From positions 184,526-248,525 of the forward strand of contig JAFISE010000031.1 of NCBI GenBank assembly GCA_022560025.1: a DNA stretch of 64,000 bases, given 5' to 3'. A program made the translations under genes and the position numbers. Numbering within the stretch: position 1 is the stretch's first letter; the number at the start of each line of letters is the position of its first letter. Under the pieces are notes generated by a model. That model was not told the origin of the DNA. It made no database searches and was given only the letters and a program-made list of their open reading frames with translations. Positions 1-10,441 of this stretch are shown in pieces. The DNA comes from Stagonosporopsis chrysanthemi (taxonomy: Eukaryota; Ascomycota; Dothideomycetes; Pleosporales; Didymellaceae).

Positions 1-156
1 CTGTACATGGTGACGCGCCGCTAGCTAGTGCGGCTGATCTTGGCACCACAGAGGGCTTTATCATCAGTGGCTGCTTGACGAACATGAACATAAATTTACT
101 GAAACTGTCTTTTAATCATTGGCTAATCTAATTAGGTTCTTATTGTATTTAGGTAT

Positions 157-1348
157 CTATAGACCGACAACGCTGCTGTAGGGCAGTTCCCACACGTAGC
201 ATGCAACCAACATACTTCCCAAGCTTATAGACGCAGCCATGAGAATGTTGACAGCATTGTTGTCAAGCAGATCACTTCCTACTTCCACCCTGCGGCTTTC
301 GTGTTTCCCATCGGCAACAGCACTTGCATCAGCTCCTGCTTTGTTCATCGTCTGCGTCGCCTGCGCAGACACGTCAGGGTCGACACCGCTGCTCTTTGCA
401 ATGCCAGATCTGGCGTCTTCATGGCGAACGACTTTACTTCGCACCTCGGCCCCCTTCTTCAGATGCAGTGGAGTCTTGCTGTGGACCAGAACCTTTCTGC
501 CACCCTCGCCTTCGATAACCCTGCCAGATTGCACATCAACGACACTTGCCTGACAAAGCGCACCAAGCAGAGAGTCGAGAAGCGTTCCTGCGATGCCAGC
601 AAATGTGATTGAAATTGCGAACTGCATGATATCGCGCGAGTTCCACTCCTTGCAGAAAGGCAGGAGTAACCACGCCACTAGCGAAATACCCAATGACCCG
701 TACATACCAGCGGCCAGGCCGGTGGTTGTCACGCCGCCATTCGTACCCGGCGGAACGGTGCGCCACGGTGCGGTGATGAGAAAGGGCTTTGTTTTTGAGA
801 GAATTCCGAGTTCGGAGGAGAAGGTATCGGCAGCTACGGCAGCGTAGTTGCTGTAGAAGGTCAGCACTCGTGGAAAGCCTGCAGCGATGCTATACGTACG
901 CAACGATACCAACTACCAGAACATCGCTCTTGTTTCTGTGGAAGCAAAGGTCTTTACCCTCAAATCTTCCTTCTTTCTTCAATTGCCAGTAATGCAGCAG
1001 AATCAGCACAGAAGCGACTCCCGAGTTCGCTATGACCTGGATATGGTTGCGTGCTCCCTCTCCACCTGATGCGCCTGTAGCCGACTGCGTGAGTTTCGCC
1101 TTCACATCGTGCTTGACCTGCAATTGTCAGCTGTGACGATTGAAGATTTGCAGGGCTCCTACCTTTGTTACTGCAGTACCAGCAAGGAAAAATGTCGTGA
1201 GTAAGAGGAAGAAAGCACCCCACGGATGTATGGCGTGAACAACTGCTGTCGCGAAAGCTGTCGCAATCCCTACAGGTGTGAGAGACTTGTGGCTCCAGGC
1301 ACGATACACAAGCCCAGCAATCAATGGAGCCGCAATCTCGGGCTTCAT
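157..1348 (-). CDS. TMEM19/DUF92 family integral membrane protein
   Basis: Three exons on the minus strand: 1348-1163, 1117-900 and 850-157, giving 365 residues. Introns of 45 and 49 nt have GTAGGA and GTACGT donors and CAG acceptors; the second junction restores the conserved core NYAAVAADTFSSELGILSK. The family (TMEM19/DUF92) is a polytopic membrane protein. Its plant member VTE6 is a phytyl-phosphate kinase, while the fungal function is not established. Hydrophobic segments lie near residues 1-60, 85-100, 150-240 and at the C-terminus, and the Thr/Gly-rich run TNGGVTTTGLAAGMYGSLG is typical. A hydrophilic Ala/Ser/Asp-rich loop of about 70 residues precedes the last membrane segment. The chosen ATG at 1348 begins MKPEIAAPL; an in-frame ATG at 1450 would add 34 polar residues and is less likely. 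The family call is firm, the biochemical role unknown. Confidence 0.85.
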
Positions 1349-2495
1349 GGTGGATGCGGGGTGGTGTTGATGCGGAGCTCTCGGTGGTGTTCGGAACTCG
1401 TGAGGTTGCGTCACAATGGTAAGACCGCTCGAACGCTCAACGAAGGACAAGGTTGCGTCCTTGGCGCCTACATCATTTTGAACTCTACACGAACTTTTGA
1501 TGTCCTGACTCTTTTTGTACCATATTCGAAGATGTTATAGCAGTATCGTCTACACCGCCGAAGTACACCCCTAGCCATTCTGTCATTTGCGCTGACCCCG
1601 CATCCACCAGTCTTCTGGGAATTGCATCCGTATTGCCACCCCTCAGGCCGCGGTACTGTTCTGAATCGAACCTGTTAAGGAAGCGCGAAGCAAAGAGTTT
1701 CAGCGTGGTTCTGACAGTAATAAACACTGCTTACGCCACAGCGAACCAAATACGAGCGAGCCCACTGTCATAGAATCAGCCACAATGAAAGCGGATCCTT
1801 TGGCAAGGATAGCGATAAGGCCAAGAGAAGCTTGTCAGAGCTTGAGTATCTCGCTTCGTCTGCCTCCAGGCTGTGACGTCCAAGTCAAATGTGTGGCCGG
1901 CCGCTGGCCAGAACAGCATAACCACCAGCGGCTAAGCAAGACTAAATCGACTGGAGCAGGGTGTCAACTTGAGCAGCTCTGAAGCAGCAACCATCAGCCC
2001 GGCACCTGACGTATGGAGCTCAACAAATACAACAACGTCTGCAACATTCAGCCTGGTTACAGACGGTGATAGCAATGGTCGCAAGCGGCGTGTAACCATC
2101 ATAACTTGCGCCCACGCTTGATGCGATTGGTCCGTCGCAGAGCACTCTAAATTAGGTAAGGTCTGGGATGTTGCGATTGGTCCGCCCTGGTGGCTCAAAT
2201 AGGTTACGCTTGCACAGCCATAGATCTGGCAGAGCACAGATACGCGTGTAGGCTTACTTTGCAGGTGTCAAGCGAAATGCTGAACGGTGTTATTGCTTTG
2301 GGATATGCTTCGCGTATTCCAGGCCCCTCTAGGACTGCAATTCGTCTCCACTTGGACCTTCCCTTTCACGGCCAGGATCGCGGTCGGAGAGGGTCATATA
2401 AGATGGCTCAGATCCTCAGTGCTTGCAGCTACAGTAGACCTCTTCCATATAACCACATCTAGTGATCGTATTCCTCCATCTCCGCCTTATCCCCC
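1349..2495. other. Intergenic, divergent promoter region
   Basis: About 1.15 kb between the divergently transcribed DUF92 and MFS genes. Open frames here are short and lack family resemblance. A TATAAG box lies at 2397-2402, about 95 nt upstream of the MFS start. Nothing else recognised. Confidence 0.5.
2397..2402 (+). promoter_or_regulatory. TATA-like box of MFS transporter gene
   Basis: TATAAG in the context GGTCATATAAGATGG, 94 nt upstream of the MFS ATG at 2496. This is a plausible core promoter element, judged on motif and distance only. Confidence 0.35.
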
Positions 2496-4595
2496 ATGGC
2501 CATATTTTTGTTCAAGAAGGCACGAGGTGCTCTCCGTGAGCACCGAGCGAAGAAAACAGTGCCAACGACCGAGGACTTATATCTTGTACCTGAGACAACA
2601 CCATCACAGAAACAGCATAGACGCTACGATAGCGAAAATGTTATCGAGCTCAGCTCTCCCCGAGCCAGCCCGAGTATTACAAACCACACCAAGGAGACTG
2701 CACAAGAAAAAGCGGAGGCCCGTCAACGGAGCATCCAGCAATGGAAGCTCATGCTCGGTCTGGTTCTGCCCAACTTCCTCGCTGCGGTGGATGTCACCAT
2801 TGTGGCGCCAGCAATTCCACTTATCTCATCTGACTTCAGTGCGTCGAAATCCTTTCCGCGTTAGCCTTTGCTAACTCTGTCCAGACCGACTATCAGGGAG
2901 CTTCAACTGGATCGTCGCCGCCTACACCCTGACCTTTACGACCTTTGTTCCCGTATCGGGTCAGTTCGCGGAGGCTTTCGGACGACACTCCACACTGCAT
3001 TTCCAGATGTTCTGGATCATGATCGGAAGCGCACTGTGTGCAGGCGCACAAACATGGGGTATGCTTCTCGTGGGCAGGGCTCTTCAAGGTCTGGGTGCTG
3101 CGGGCATCATGAACCTGTCTCGCATCATTCTGTCTGATAACGGAGCTACACTGGCTCAAATCTCAAGAAACAACTCTACATTATCGTTGATTAGTGGCAT
3201 CAGGTCAGTCTACAGCCATGAGCTGACTACGTTTGAGATGACTAACTGTTGAACAGTTATGGTGTCGGACCTGTAATCGGTGGCTATCTTGCAGATGCCA
3301 GCTGGCGATACTGCTTCGTCCTCCCTGTTGGCCTCGCCGTCCTGTCTCACATCCTCATCGTCGTCCTTATGCGCAAAGAGTTGGTCAAAGGTAATGCAGC
3401 CCGGGCCGCAGACAACACTGGTGATTCTCGTCGAAGCAACTATATTTCTGGCTTCCTGAGCATCGACTGGATGGGCGTTTTCCTGTTCATCATGGGTGTC
3501 GGCTTGATCATTCTGGCACTCCAGTGGGGCGGCACCCAGTATGCGTGGAGCTCACCAGCAACTATTGCTCCTTTCGTCGTCGGAGGCGTTCTTATCGTTG
3601 CGTTCTTCATACATGAGTACCTCCTTGGTCCCGGGCGATTCACTGCTCATCTTTTCCCGCGTCAAACTCCGATGATCCCTTCCACCCTATTCAGGAAGAA
3701 AGACACCTTCCTCCTCGTTGTTATCAACTTCTCAGCAGGCATCTCACTGGTCAGCGCTTTCTACTTCATTTCTTACTACTGGCAGCTCGCAGAGGGCTAC
3801 TCGTCTTCGAAGGCGGGTGTTCAGCTTCTGTACTACACTCCCGGCCTCGGCGTTGGCGTCTACGCTGCTATGTATATGTGCAACGTCCGTCCTGCGCAAA
3901 CATTCTACCCTCTGTTCATTGGCTCGATAGTGGAAGGTGTTGGTCTTGCGGTGTTGACGTACGCAGTGTCTATTCGCCACGGCACTCTGGTCAGCGTCTT
4001 TCTGGCCATATCCGGTGCCGGTACCGGACTCCGCTTCATGCCGGTCGTTCTGCACGCTGCGGGCATCTGGTCGACACGCGTCCCTGCCATACAGTCATTG
4101 CTCTCGTTCATGTTGCCACTCGGCGAGACCATCGGAATTTCATTGATGGGTGCTGTTTTCACCAACAAGCTCAGTCATTACTCCTCTACTATTCCAAGAT
4201 TTAACGGGGCTGGTGATCTCGCCACTCTGGATGGCCTCACAGGGCCGGTGAAGGAAGCTGTACAGGATGCTGCAGCTAGATCAGTCATGTGGGCGTTGAT
4301 CGCTGTTCTTCCTTTCGTCGGCTTATCGATCGTCGCTTCGATATTCCTTGGAAATGTTTGGATTGGCCAGGTTGCCCGAGAGGAAGAGAAAGAACAAGGC
4401 CAAGAACCGGCGACAAAGGGATACGTCATGTACGGAGTGTACATTCCTAGCCTTTCCAGAGCATCTGTTGCTGCAAACAAGCAGGTATTAGATGTCAATG
4501 CAGAGTACCAGGAGATGAGACCAAAGGTTACAGATGTGGAAAGTAACGCTTTGATGGCACCTCAAACTGCTCATGTTAGGCAGGAGAGTCACTAA
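2496..4595 (+). CDS. MFS multidrug transporter, DHA2-type (14 TM)
   Basis: Exons 2496-2838, 2885-3203 and 3257-4595 encode 666 residues. Introns are 46 and 53 nt. The product is a proton-driven efflux permease of the plasma membrane. About 90 polar N-terminal residues precede the first membrane segment (LMLGLVLPNFLAAVDVTIVAP). FNWIVAAYTLTFTTFVPVSG, GRALQGLGAAGIMNLSR and the antiporter signature GVGPVIGGYLADASWRYCF follow, as in 14-helix DHA2 drug transporters. The hydrophilic C-terminal tail starts near residue 590. Substrates cannot be deduced. No biosynthetic genes are adjacent, so I do not assign it to a metabolite cluster. Stops in both introns make the spliced model necessary. Confidence 0.92.
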
Positions 4596-4804
4596 ATCTG
4601 TATTCAATTGCAGCGTTTTGTAGAAATTTATAATTTAACCTTAGAATTATAGCCTCGAATCTAGGAAGCTACATGAGCGGAAGCAACTGCGGCGAGTGAA
4701 GCTCAAACCTAGCGAGACAACCGCTAGCTCCATGTCATACGTGCTCTATCACTCTAACTAATCATCAGCGCTACAACTCTGTAATGTATCCAGGTCTTGG
4801 GTGC

Positions 4805-5509
4805 CTAGACCAGCCACTGCTGCATAATACTGTCGTCCACGTTCCTGACTAGCACGTGCAGGTGCTCCAAGCTTCTAACGCTCTGCAAGTTAGTCGAGTT
4901 CTTGAACCATAAAATCTTGCTGTCTTTCTCCTGCTCCCCAGCCTTGGTCCTGAACTCCCTGTCGACAAAATCCTCGACCATCTTCCTGCCCTCAGCAGAC
5001 AAAGCGCCGTCTTGGTCGACCGGCAGGCGTTGCTTCAGCCACACACATACATGTCGAACACCTTCTTCGTGCCCATACGGCCAGTCATTCCTGAGTATAG
5101 CGAAGTCTGCTGGGTCCGCAAAAGGCACAACGTTCCTCACTTGGAATACCATTGCGCCCGAAGGATCATTTATAGGTTCCCAAAACAGGCGCTGCGTAAG
5201 CAGATACGTTGTTGCACTACCAAATCTCGTTTTGACATGCGCGGTCCAAGCCAAATATGCCTTTAGTTGGCTCGGCCATCTCTTGAGTTCATCAAGCTGT
5301 CCAGTTGAGATCAGGTGACCCAGGTTCTCCCAAGAGTGTGGCGTGTATTCGTTATCCGTCAGACTCAATTGCTGCTCGTCAATCGCGGTGAGAGCGAAAG
5401 GAGGATTATCTCGGGGAAATGGCAGTGCGGAAGGATCTGGACTTGATTTCCACCGCGACTGGAAAACGGACGGAAGAGATGATTCGTCGACAGGGTGCCG
5501 TGGCGCCAT
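4805..5509 (-). CDS. DUF3605 protein, Gig1 (GlcNAc-induced protein) family
   Basis: Single exon of 234 residues. The sequence has the shape of the fungal DUF3605 family, whose Candida member Gig1 is induced by N-acetylglucosamine: central TRFGSATTYLLTQRLFW, then VPFADPADFAILRNDWPYG, and a C-terminal KILWFKNSTNLQSVRSLEHLHVLVR. Biochemical activity is unknown for the family. There is no signal peptide or membrane segment, so it is probably cytosolic. It is convergent with the MFS gene, with 209 bp between stops. The start is the first ATG of the open frame (MAPRHPVDESS). Confidence 0.85.
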   Translation of the reverse strand: MAPRHPVDESSLPSVFQSRWKSSPDPSALPFPRDNPPFALTAIDEQQLSLTDNEYTPHSWENLGHLISTGQLDELKRWPSQLKAYLAWTAHVKTRFGSATTYLLTQRLFWEPINDPSGAMVFQVRNVVPFADPADFAILRNDWPYGHEEGVRHVCVWLKQRLPVDQDGALSAEGRKMVEDFVDREFRTKAGEQEKDSKILWFKNSTNLQSVRSLEHLHVLVRNVDDSIMQQWLV

Positions 5510-6163
5510 TGGTGATTTAGGTGTGGTGTGAAACGAGTTGGATTAGATGGCGGGGCTGTAATGCATTGGAGGGTCCGTGGAGACGGCCCGTTGTTAAGCT
5601 ATACCAAGCGCGTCAAGGGTTCTTGACTTTGCTTCCCTTCAACCGTGGTATTAAGATGCCCAAAATTGATGTTCTTCTGCGGGGAGTCGTCTCGTCCCGG
5701 GCGGACTTGTACGAGGATGTTCCTTGAGCGTTCGTAGGCTTCCGACCGAGCCGACTTGGTGCCAGTGCACCCCTATTTGTCCCATCCAATCCCCAATTTC
5801 TCCGTCGACATCTCGTACTAAGATCATGCCAAGATCAACAAAGCTTGGCAACTGTATCCACTTTCCTTCCCTCGCCTTCCAGGTCTGCTCAGAAACAAGC
5901 GCATCGCCGGTGGCGGAAATTAAAACAAGCGTCAGGAAGGATGATCACAAGTGATGGTAAGGGTGTAAGCGCAAGGATCCAGATGAACAAACAGCGCAGG
6001 TGCAGCGCTTGTCTTCCGATAGCGAGGGTACCCTGGGAGTAAACGCGTGGAATATATAACGACTCCACGGCCCTGTCAAGCCCCCATCAAGCCTCGACTT
6101 CCTCATCAAGGTCTTGTTCTTCTATCGTTAACGGTCCCTGTCTATATTGCCACTCCTTTCAAG
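5510..6163. other. Intergenic, divergent promoter region
   Basis: 654 bp between the Gig1-like gene (-) and the GH105 gene (+). It holds a TATATAA box at 6053-6059 and otherwise no recognisable gene. Confidence 0.5.
6053..6059 (+). promoter_or_regulatory. TATA box of GH105 gene
   Basis: TATATAA, 105 nt upstream of the GH105 ATG. It is a good consensus match at a plausible distance for a regulated secreted-enzyme gene. Confidence 0.5.
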
Positions 6164-7428
6164 ATGCGTTTCTCCGACCTCAGTCTTGCTGTCCTCTCGT
6201 GCGCGAGCACTACCCTCGCCGCGAAGAACACTCCCAAGCCCTCGGCCTATGGACAATGGATGGCTACTTCCTTCTTGTCCAAGAACCAGGTCATCCGTCA
6301 CACCTACGTTCCCGCTGTCACACTTGAAGGTATCCAGAAAGTAGGGTCAGCAAACCAAGGCGAGGGTGCTGCCGAGCTCGTCGAGTACGCCCGCAACGCT
6401 GTATCTTCGCTTGTCTCAGCCAATGGAACCGTAACTGGTTACAACGATACCTACTACACCCTGGACGATATCCGTATGGGCAACAACATCCTCTACTTGT
6501 GGAACGAGGGCGGACGCAAAGAGTCCAAGTACGAGATCGCCGCCCATAGGTACAGGGATCAGTTGAACCGCTGGCCTCGTACCCCCACGGGTGGCTTCTG
6601 GCACCGCGCCCCGACCTACGCCAACCAGATGTGGCTGGACGGCATCTACATGGCTGATACCTTCTACGCCACTTACACATCTTACTTCGACAATGACAAC
6701 GTCACAGCCTGGAAGGATATCGAATTGCAATTTGACCTGGTAAGCTTGAACCCAAAATATCCATTGTACTGTCTCTAATTCCTTGGCTATAGATCGACGC
6801 GCACACACGAAACCACACCACAAACCTCCTCTACCACGGCTACGACGAGACAAAGTCCGCCGTCTGGGCCGACCCCGAGACCGGCGCCTCGCCCTACGTC
6901 TGGAACCGTGCCGTGGGCTGGTACTTCGTTGCGCTCGTCGAGGTGCTGCAGGTGTACCCCAAGACGCTCCCCGGCTACGCCAAGCTGTCCTCGTACCTGA
7001 CCACTCTGGCCGAGGGCATCAAGAACGTGCAAGACGCCGAGGGCGGCTGGTACCTCCTGATGGACCCCGAGCTCGCGGGCAAGAAGGGCAACTACATCGA
7101 GTCGAGTGCGACGGCGCTGTTCACGTACACGTACTTCAAGGGCGTCAGGACGGGGCTGCTGGACCCGGAGTACCTGTCTGTTGCGAACAAGGCGTATGAT
7201 CTCATGATCAACGACTTTATTGTCTACGAGAAGAACGGCACACTGTCGTGGAACGGCACTGTTGAGGTTGGTAGCTTGAAGGGCGATGCGTCGTACGAGT
7301 ACTACACCACTGTTCCTCTCAGCTTGAACGACGGCAAGGGTGCCGGTCCGTTCATGTACGCTGCTGCTGAGTTCGATCTTACTCAGAAGAACAAGACTGC
7401 GGCTCAAATCTCTGAGTGTGGCCAATAG
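6164..7428 (+). CDS. Secreted glycoside hydrolase family 105 (unsaturated rhamnogalacturonyl hydrolase)
   Basis: Exons 6164-6739 and 6793-7428 (53-nt intron) encode 403 residues. GH105 enzymes hydrolyse the unsaturated galacturonyl residue left at oligosaccharide ends by rhamnogalacturonan lyases, during pectin breakdown. A signal peptide ends near residue 19-20 (LSCASTTLAA). FWHRAPTYANQMWLDGIYM carries the expected catalytic Asp (about residue 159), followed by the AVGWYFVAL helix of the (alpha/alpha)6 barrel and SSATALFTYTYFKG near the C-terminus. Several N-x-S/T sites suit secretion. The start at 6164 is preferred over an in-frame ATG at 6047 because it begins the signal peptide and sits after the TATA box. 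The length fits the family. Confidence 0.93.
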
Positions 7429-7634
7429 ACGCTAGATCAGTTTAAACACCATAGATACTTTGTATATACCACTTGTAGTTCTACAATATTAATTCTTCAC
7501 AAGGCAAACATGTATTTCTTAGTGAGTCTCAAGCGAAATGATGTCAGTTTGGCATTTTATTCATTACATTACATCCACCGAACCATGCTTGCGCAAGGTT
7601 TATACTCTTAGTCATTCGCCTTACCAACGACCTC

Positions 7635-8223
7635 TCACAACATAGCTCCAACGAAGATCGACACAATAACCGTACCCAACAGGCCCAAACCAGCCTTGCT
7701 GACCTGCGGTACCACATTCCCAGCCGCCGCACCAGCACTTCCACTAGCAGCCGGACTGCCAGTTCGACTCACGCTCCCGCCTGAGCCGCTCGCGCCGCTT
7801 GCCGTCGAGCTAGCACCACCTGTGGGCGACCCCGTGGCGGTCGCGCTGTTTGTGCCATTGCAGAAGATGATCGGCGGCGGGATACCGTTCTCCATGAAGC
7901 AGCCCTGCAGGTCAGCCACAGATTGCTGGACCGACAGGCAGTAGTAGCCGCAGTCGCCGTTGAAGGACTCGACGGGCGCGGACTTGCAGCATTGTTTGAG
8001 GACGGAAGAGGCGTTGCTGGGAAGAGTTGCGGTGGTGCTGCCGATGGCGCAGGCGACGTCTGTGGTAGGGAACTGAGGGTGTTAGTTGGTTACAAGGTGT
8101 GTTGGGGGAGGTAGAGGTGCGTACTCGACTGAAGTCGGCAGATGCGCAGGTTGCGCCGGTGGGTGTTGCGCTCGCGACGGCGGAAAAGACGACCGAGGAG
8201 ACTACAGAGGATACAGCAGACAT
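7635..8223 (-). CDS. Cysteine-rich secreted protein with GPI-anchor signal
   Basis: Exons 8223-8125 and 8072-7635 (52-nt intron, GTACGC donor, CCTCAG acceptor) encode 178 residues. An N-terminal hydrophobic stretch (SSVVSSVVFSAVASA) acts as signal peptide. The mature part has eight cysteines (TCASA, VACAI, QCCKS, DCGYYCLS, QGCFM, FCNGT), then a Ser/Gly/Thr/Ala-rich linker and a hydrophobic tail (GLGLLGTVIVSIFVGAML) typical of GPI attachment. The eight-Cys content recalls fungal CFEM-type surface proteins, but the spacing does not clearly match CFEM, so I do not call it that. It is probably located at the cell wall or plasma membrane. Convergent with the GH105 gene, 206 bp between stops. Confidence 0.8.
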
Positions 8224-9077
8224 TGTGGCGGTGGTATCTGTCTTAAGGATCTCTTGAAGAGAAAAAAGTATGGTCTGCGTTGATACTCGTTGAGAAGCAA
8301 GTATTTGTGATATAGGTATACGAAGGTCGGACACTGCAAGGGCTGCGCTGTGCGAATGAATACGATGTTCAATTCACCACCAGTGACGGTCAATATAAAT
8401 CTTCTAGCAAGCCCTGGCCCTAGCGTGTCACTTCAGAAGGAAGCTTCAGCTCGTGCATTCCTGACGGGAGAGCTGGGACAATGCGTGGCTCCACATGGTG
8501 GTGCCTGAACGTTGGCTCCCGAGCTGCAGCGTGCTATTTTTGCTGCCTATGACGGAGGGCTCGGATCAGGCGTGCCGAGGTGGCACAATGTTTCCCATCT
8601 GCAAGGCAGAGTGAGTGGTGTCTCACATACGTGATGAGGCTCGAGCTGACGTGTGGTTGTTGGTGACGCGAGGTCGTTCTCGCTTCGTGCTGGCACTTTG
8701 TGGAAAGAGGGCAAGCGCGGCGCGTCGCGTTCCTGCCACGCTGCAGTTGAGAACGACTCTCTCACTTGACACTGATCTTATGGGGAAAGGGAGACAAAGC
8801 ACTTGATGTCACATCCGTGTCAATTAGAAGAGATGTAGCTGAATTCCGCGATACTCCTGGACCAATCCTCTCTTTAACTCTGAACCGCAGCGCCTGCCCT
8901 TCCTCCTGCGATATATCTCGTCGACCACAAACGCCGCTGTGTTCTTTTATTAGCAAGATGCCCAGATGCTTGTGGCAGAGCTACACTATGTCACGCTTCC
9001 CTATTCCAAGATTTGAGGCACTGTACTGTATAATTGCAAATCGAAACCCGAGCCCTCAAAGGAGACACTCACTTTGG
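8224..9077. other. Intergenic, no gene recognised
   Basis: 854 bp upstream of the cysteine-rich gene. Open frames of up to about 180 codons cross it but show no family signature and run antisense into the next gene. Nothing supported. Confidence 0.45.
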
Positions 9078-9833
9078 CTAGTTAACGATGCAGATGGCAT
9101 GTTCGTCAAAGGTCTCTTCGATTGTAAGCTTGCTGCGCACCAGGTCGGCAAGCGAGGAGTCTATGGGCGACGCCTCATCCCGAGCAACGTTATCCACACG
9201 CTGAACGAGCTTATGCTGGAAGTCGAACGTCGGATCTGCCTTCAGCTGCGCAGCAATATCGTCTGGCAAGCCTGCTACACGGCGTTTCTTCTGTCTAAGT
9301 GAAAGATCGTTCATCTCCCAAATGAGGTTCTCTTGGGCACGAACGAGCAAGATGCGCTTCTCAATAGCATCCTTCAAGTCGCCCTTGCCAGCGGCGTCCT
9401 CGTTCTCGAGGATCGCCTGGTGCGCAACCGTGTAGGTAGTCATTTCAGCCTTCTTGCACAGGTTCTCGACAGCGGCATCGATTAGGTGTGTGGTATCTTG
9501 CTTGGCCATTTGCAGGATGATGTCTTTGGCAATGTCGATACCTGCGGCTAGCTCGGCGCGTGTTACGGTGCCTGATGAACACGCGGTGAGATGTTCGGCC
9601 AGTGCCACCAACAATCCCCCATTGCACTTGCGGTGGGCGTGCGTGAAGTACGTGGTGGATAACGCGGCTTGTTCAATTTCGCCTCGGAGGCGGCAGAAAT
9701 CTTTGATAGCTTTCTTTGCAATCTGCTCCGTGTCTGCAAGCTCGGCCTTGAGCCGAGCATTCTCGCGGGTCCTGTCTGCGAGGACTCTAGCTGTATCAGC
9801 TGCGGAGCGACCATTTCTCTGCTGTGGCGGCAT
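9078..9833 (-). CDS. Unrecognised helical/coiled-coil protein
   Basis: Single exon, 251 residues, not assigned to a family. Residues 10-60 are rich in Ala, Arg, Glu and Lys with heptad-like character (ADRTRENARLKAELADTEQ), consistent with a coiled coil, and a second helical stretch covers roughly residues 145-190 (KGDLKDAIEKRILLVRAQEN). There is no signal peptide or membrane segment. Even amino-acid composition and the lack of in-frame stops over 756 nt support real coding, and the start at 9833 is the first ATG (MPPQQRNGRSAAD). It could be a lineage-specific protein. Expression is unproven. Confidence 0.65.
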   Translation of the reverse strand: MPPQQRNGRSAADTARVLADRTRENARLKAELADTEQIAKKAIKDFCRLRGEIEQAALSTTYFTHAHRKCNGGLLVALAEHLTACSSGTVTRAELAAGIDIAKDIILQMAKQDTTHLIDAAVENLCKKAEMTTYTVAHQAILENEDAAGKGDLKDAIEKRILLVRAQENLIWEMNDLSLRQKKRRVAGLPDDIAAQLKADPTFDFQHKLVQRVDNVARDEASPIDSSLADLVRSKLTIEETFDEHAICIVN

Positions 9834-10441
9834 TGTTGTAGCGGTTCGCGAATCGAGTTGTTGTAGGTGGAAGTGCCCAGGGTGGAGAGAGTTGGGGAAG
9901 CTGAGCGATTTAAGGACTTGAACACTGTAATTGGCCCCTAGATCACGGGTGAAAGCGCAGTTCAGCGTATGGTGAAGATGAAGGCACGGAGTGCCATCCC
10001 TGTCGGCATGACAGCGCCTAGGCTGCCCAACTGGCTTTCACCTGGAGTGTCCAGTTGTAGTGAGTATCTTAGTAAGTGCTAACTTAACGAGTTTAGCATT
10101 AGCAAGCAGTTCGCCGCCCAAGGAAGTTCCGGACGTGGGATACCACGGTTTTACAAACCCTTTCGCACTCAATCAAAACATACTCAAGCAGAGTCGAACA
10201 ATTACCATGTTCTTATTGAGCGTATGGACTTGTCGACAAACGCTGCAAATAAGCGGTCTGTGAATGCGTGATGAGAGTATAACTGAGACGAGATTAGGGT
10301 AGCAATGGCCAGAAGTTAGATGCGCAATTAGTCGAAGAGATAAGCTTTGCAACACGCACTCGGACAAACAGCTTTTCTTTGACTTTATCGGAATGCAGAA
10401 ATTGGTCAAGACTACATAGCATCGAGAGGCTATAAACACAT
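9834..10441. other. Intergenic, no gene recognised
   Basis: 608 bp between VPS11 (its 3' side) and the promoter side of the coiled-coil gene, both on the minus strand. No repeats or RNA genes seen. Confidence 0.5.

Noticed and set aside
2496..4595. A secondary-metabolite cluster around the MFS transporter
   Set aside because: Neighbours (DUF92, Gig1-like, GH105) are unrelated to metabolite synthesis; no synthase or regulator is present.
8766..9302. Plus-strand frame of 178 codons
   Set aside because: Overlaps the better-supported coiled-coil gene on the other strand and has no motif or plausible start context.
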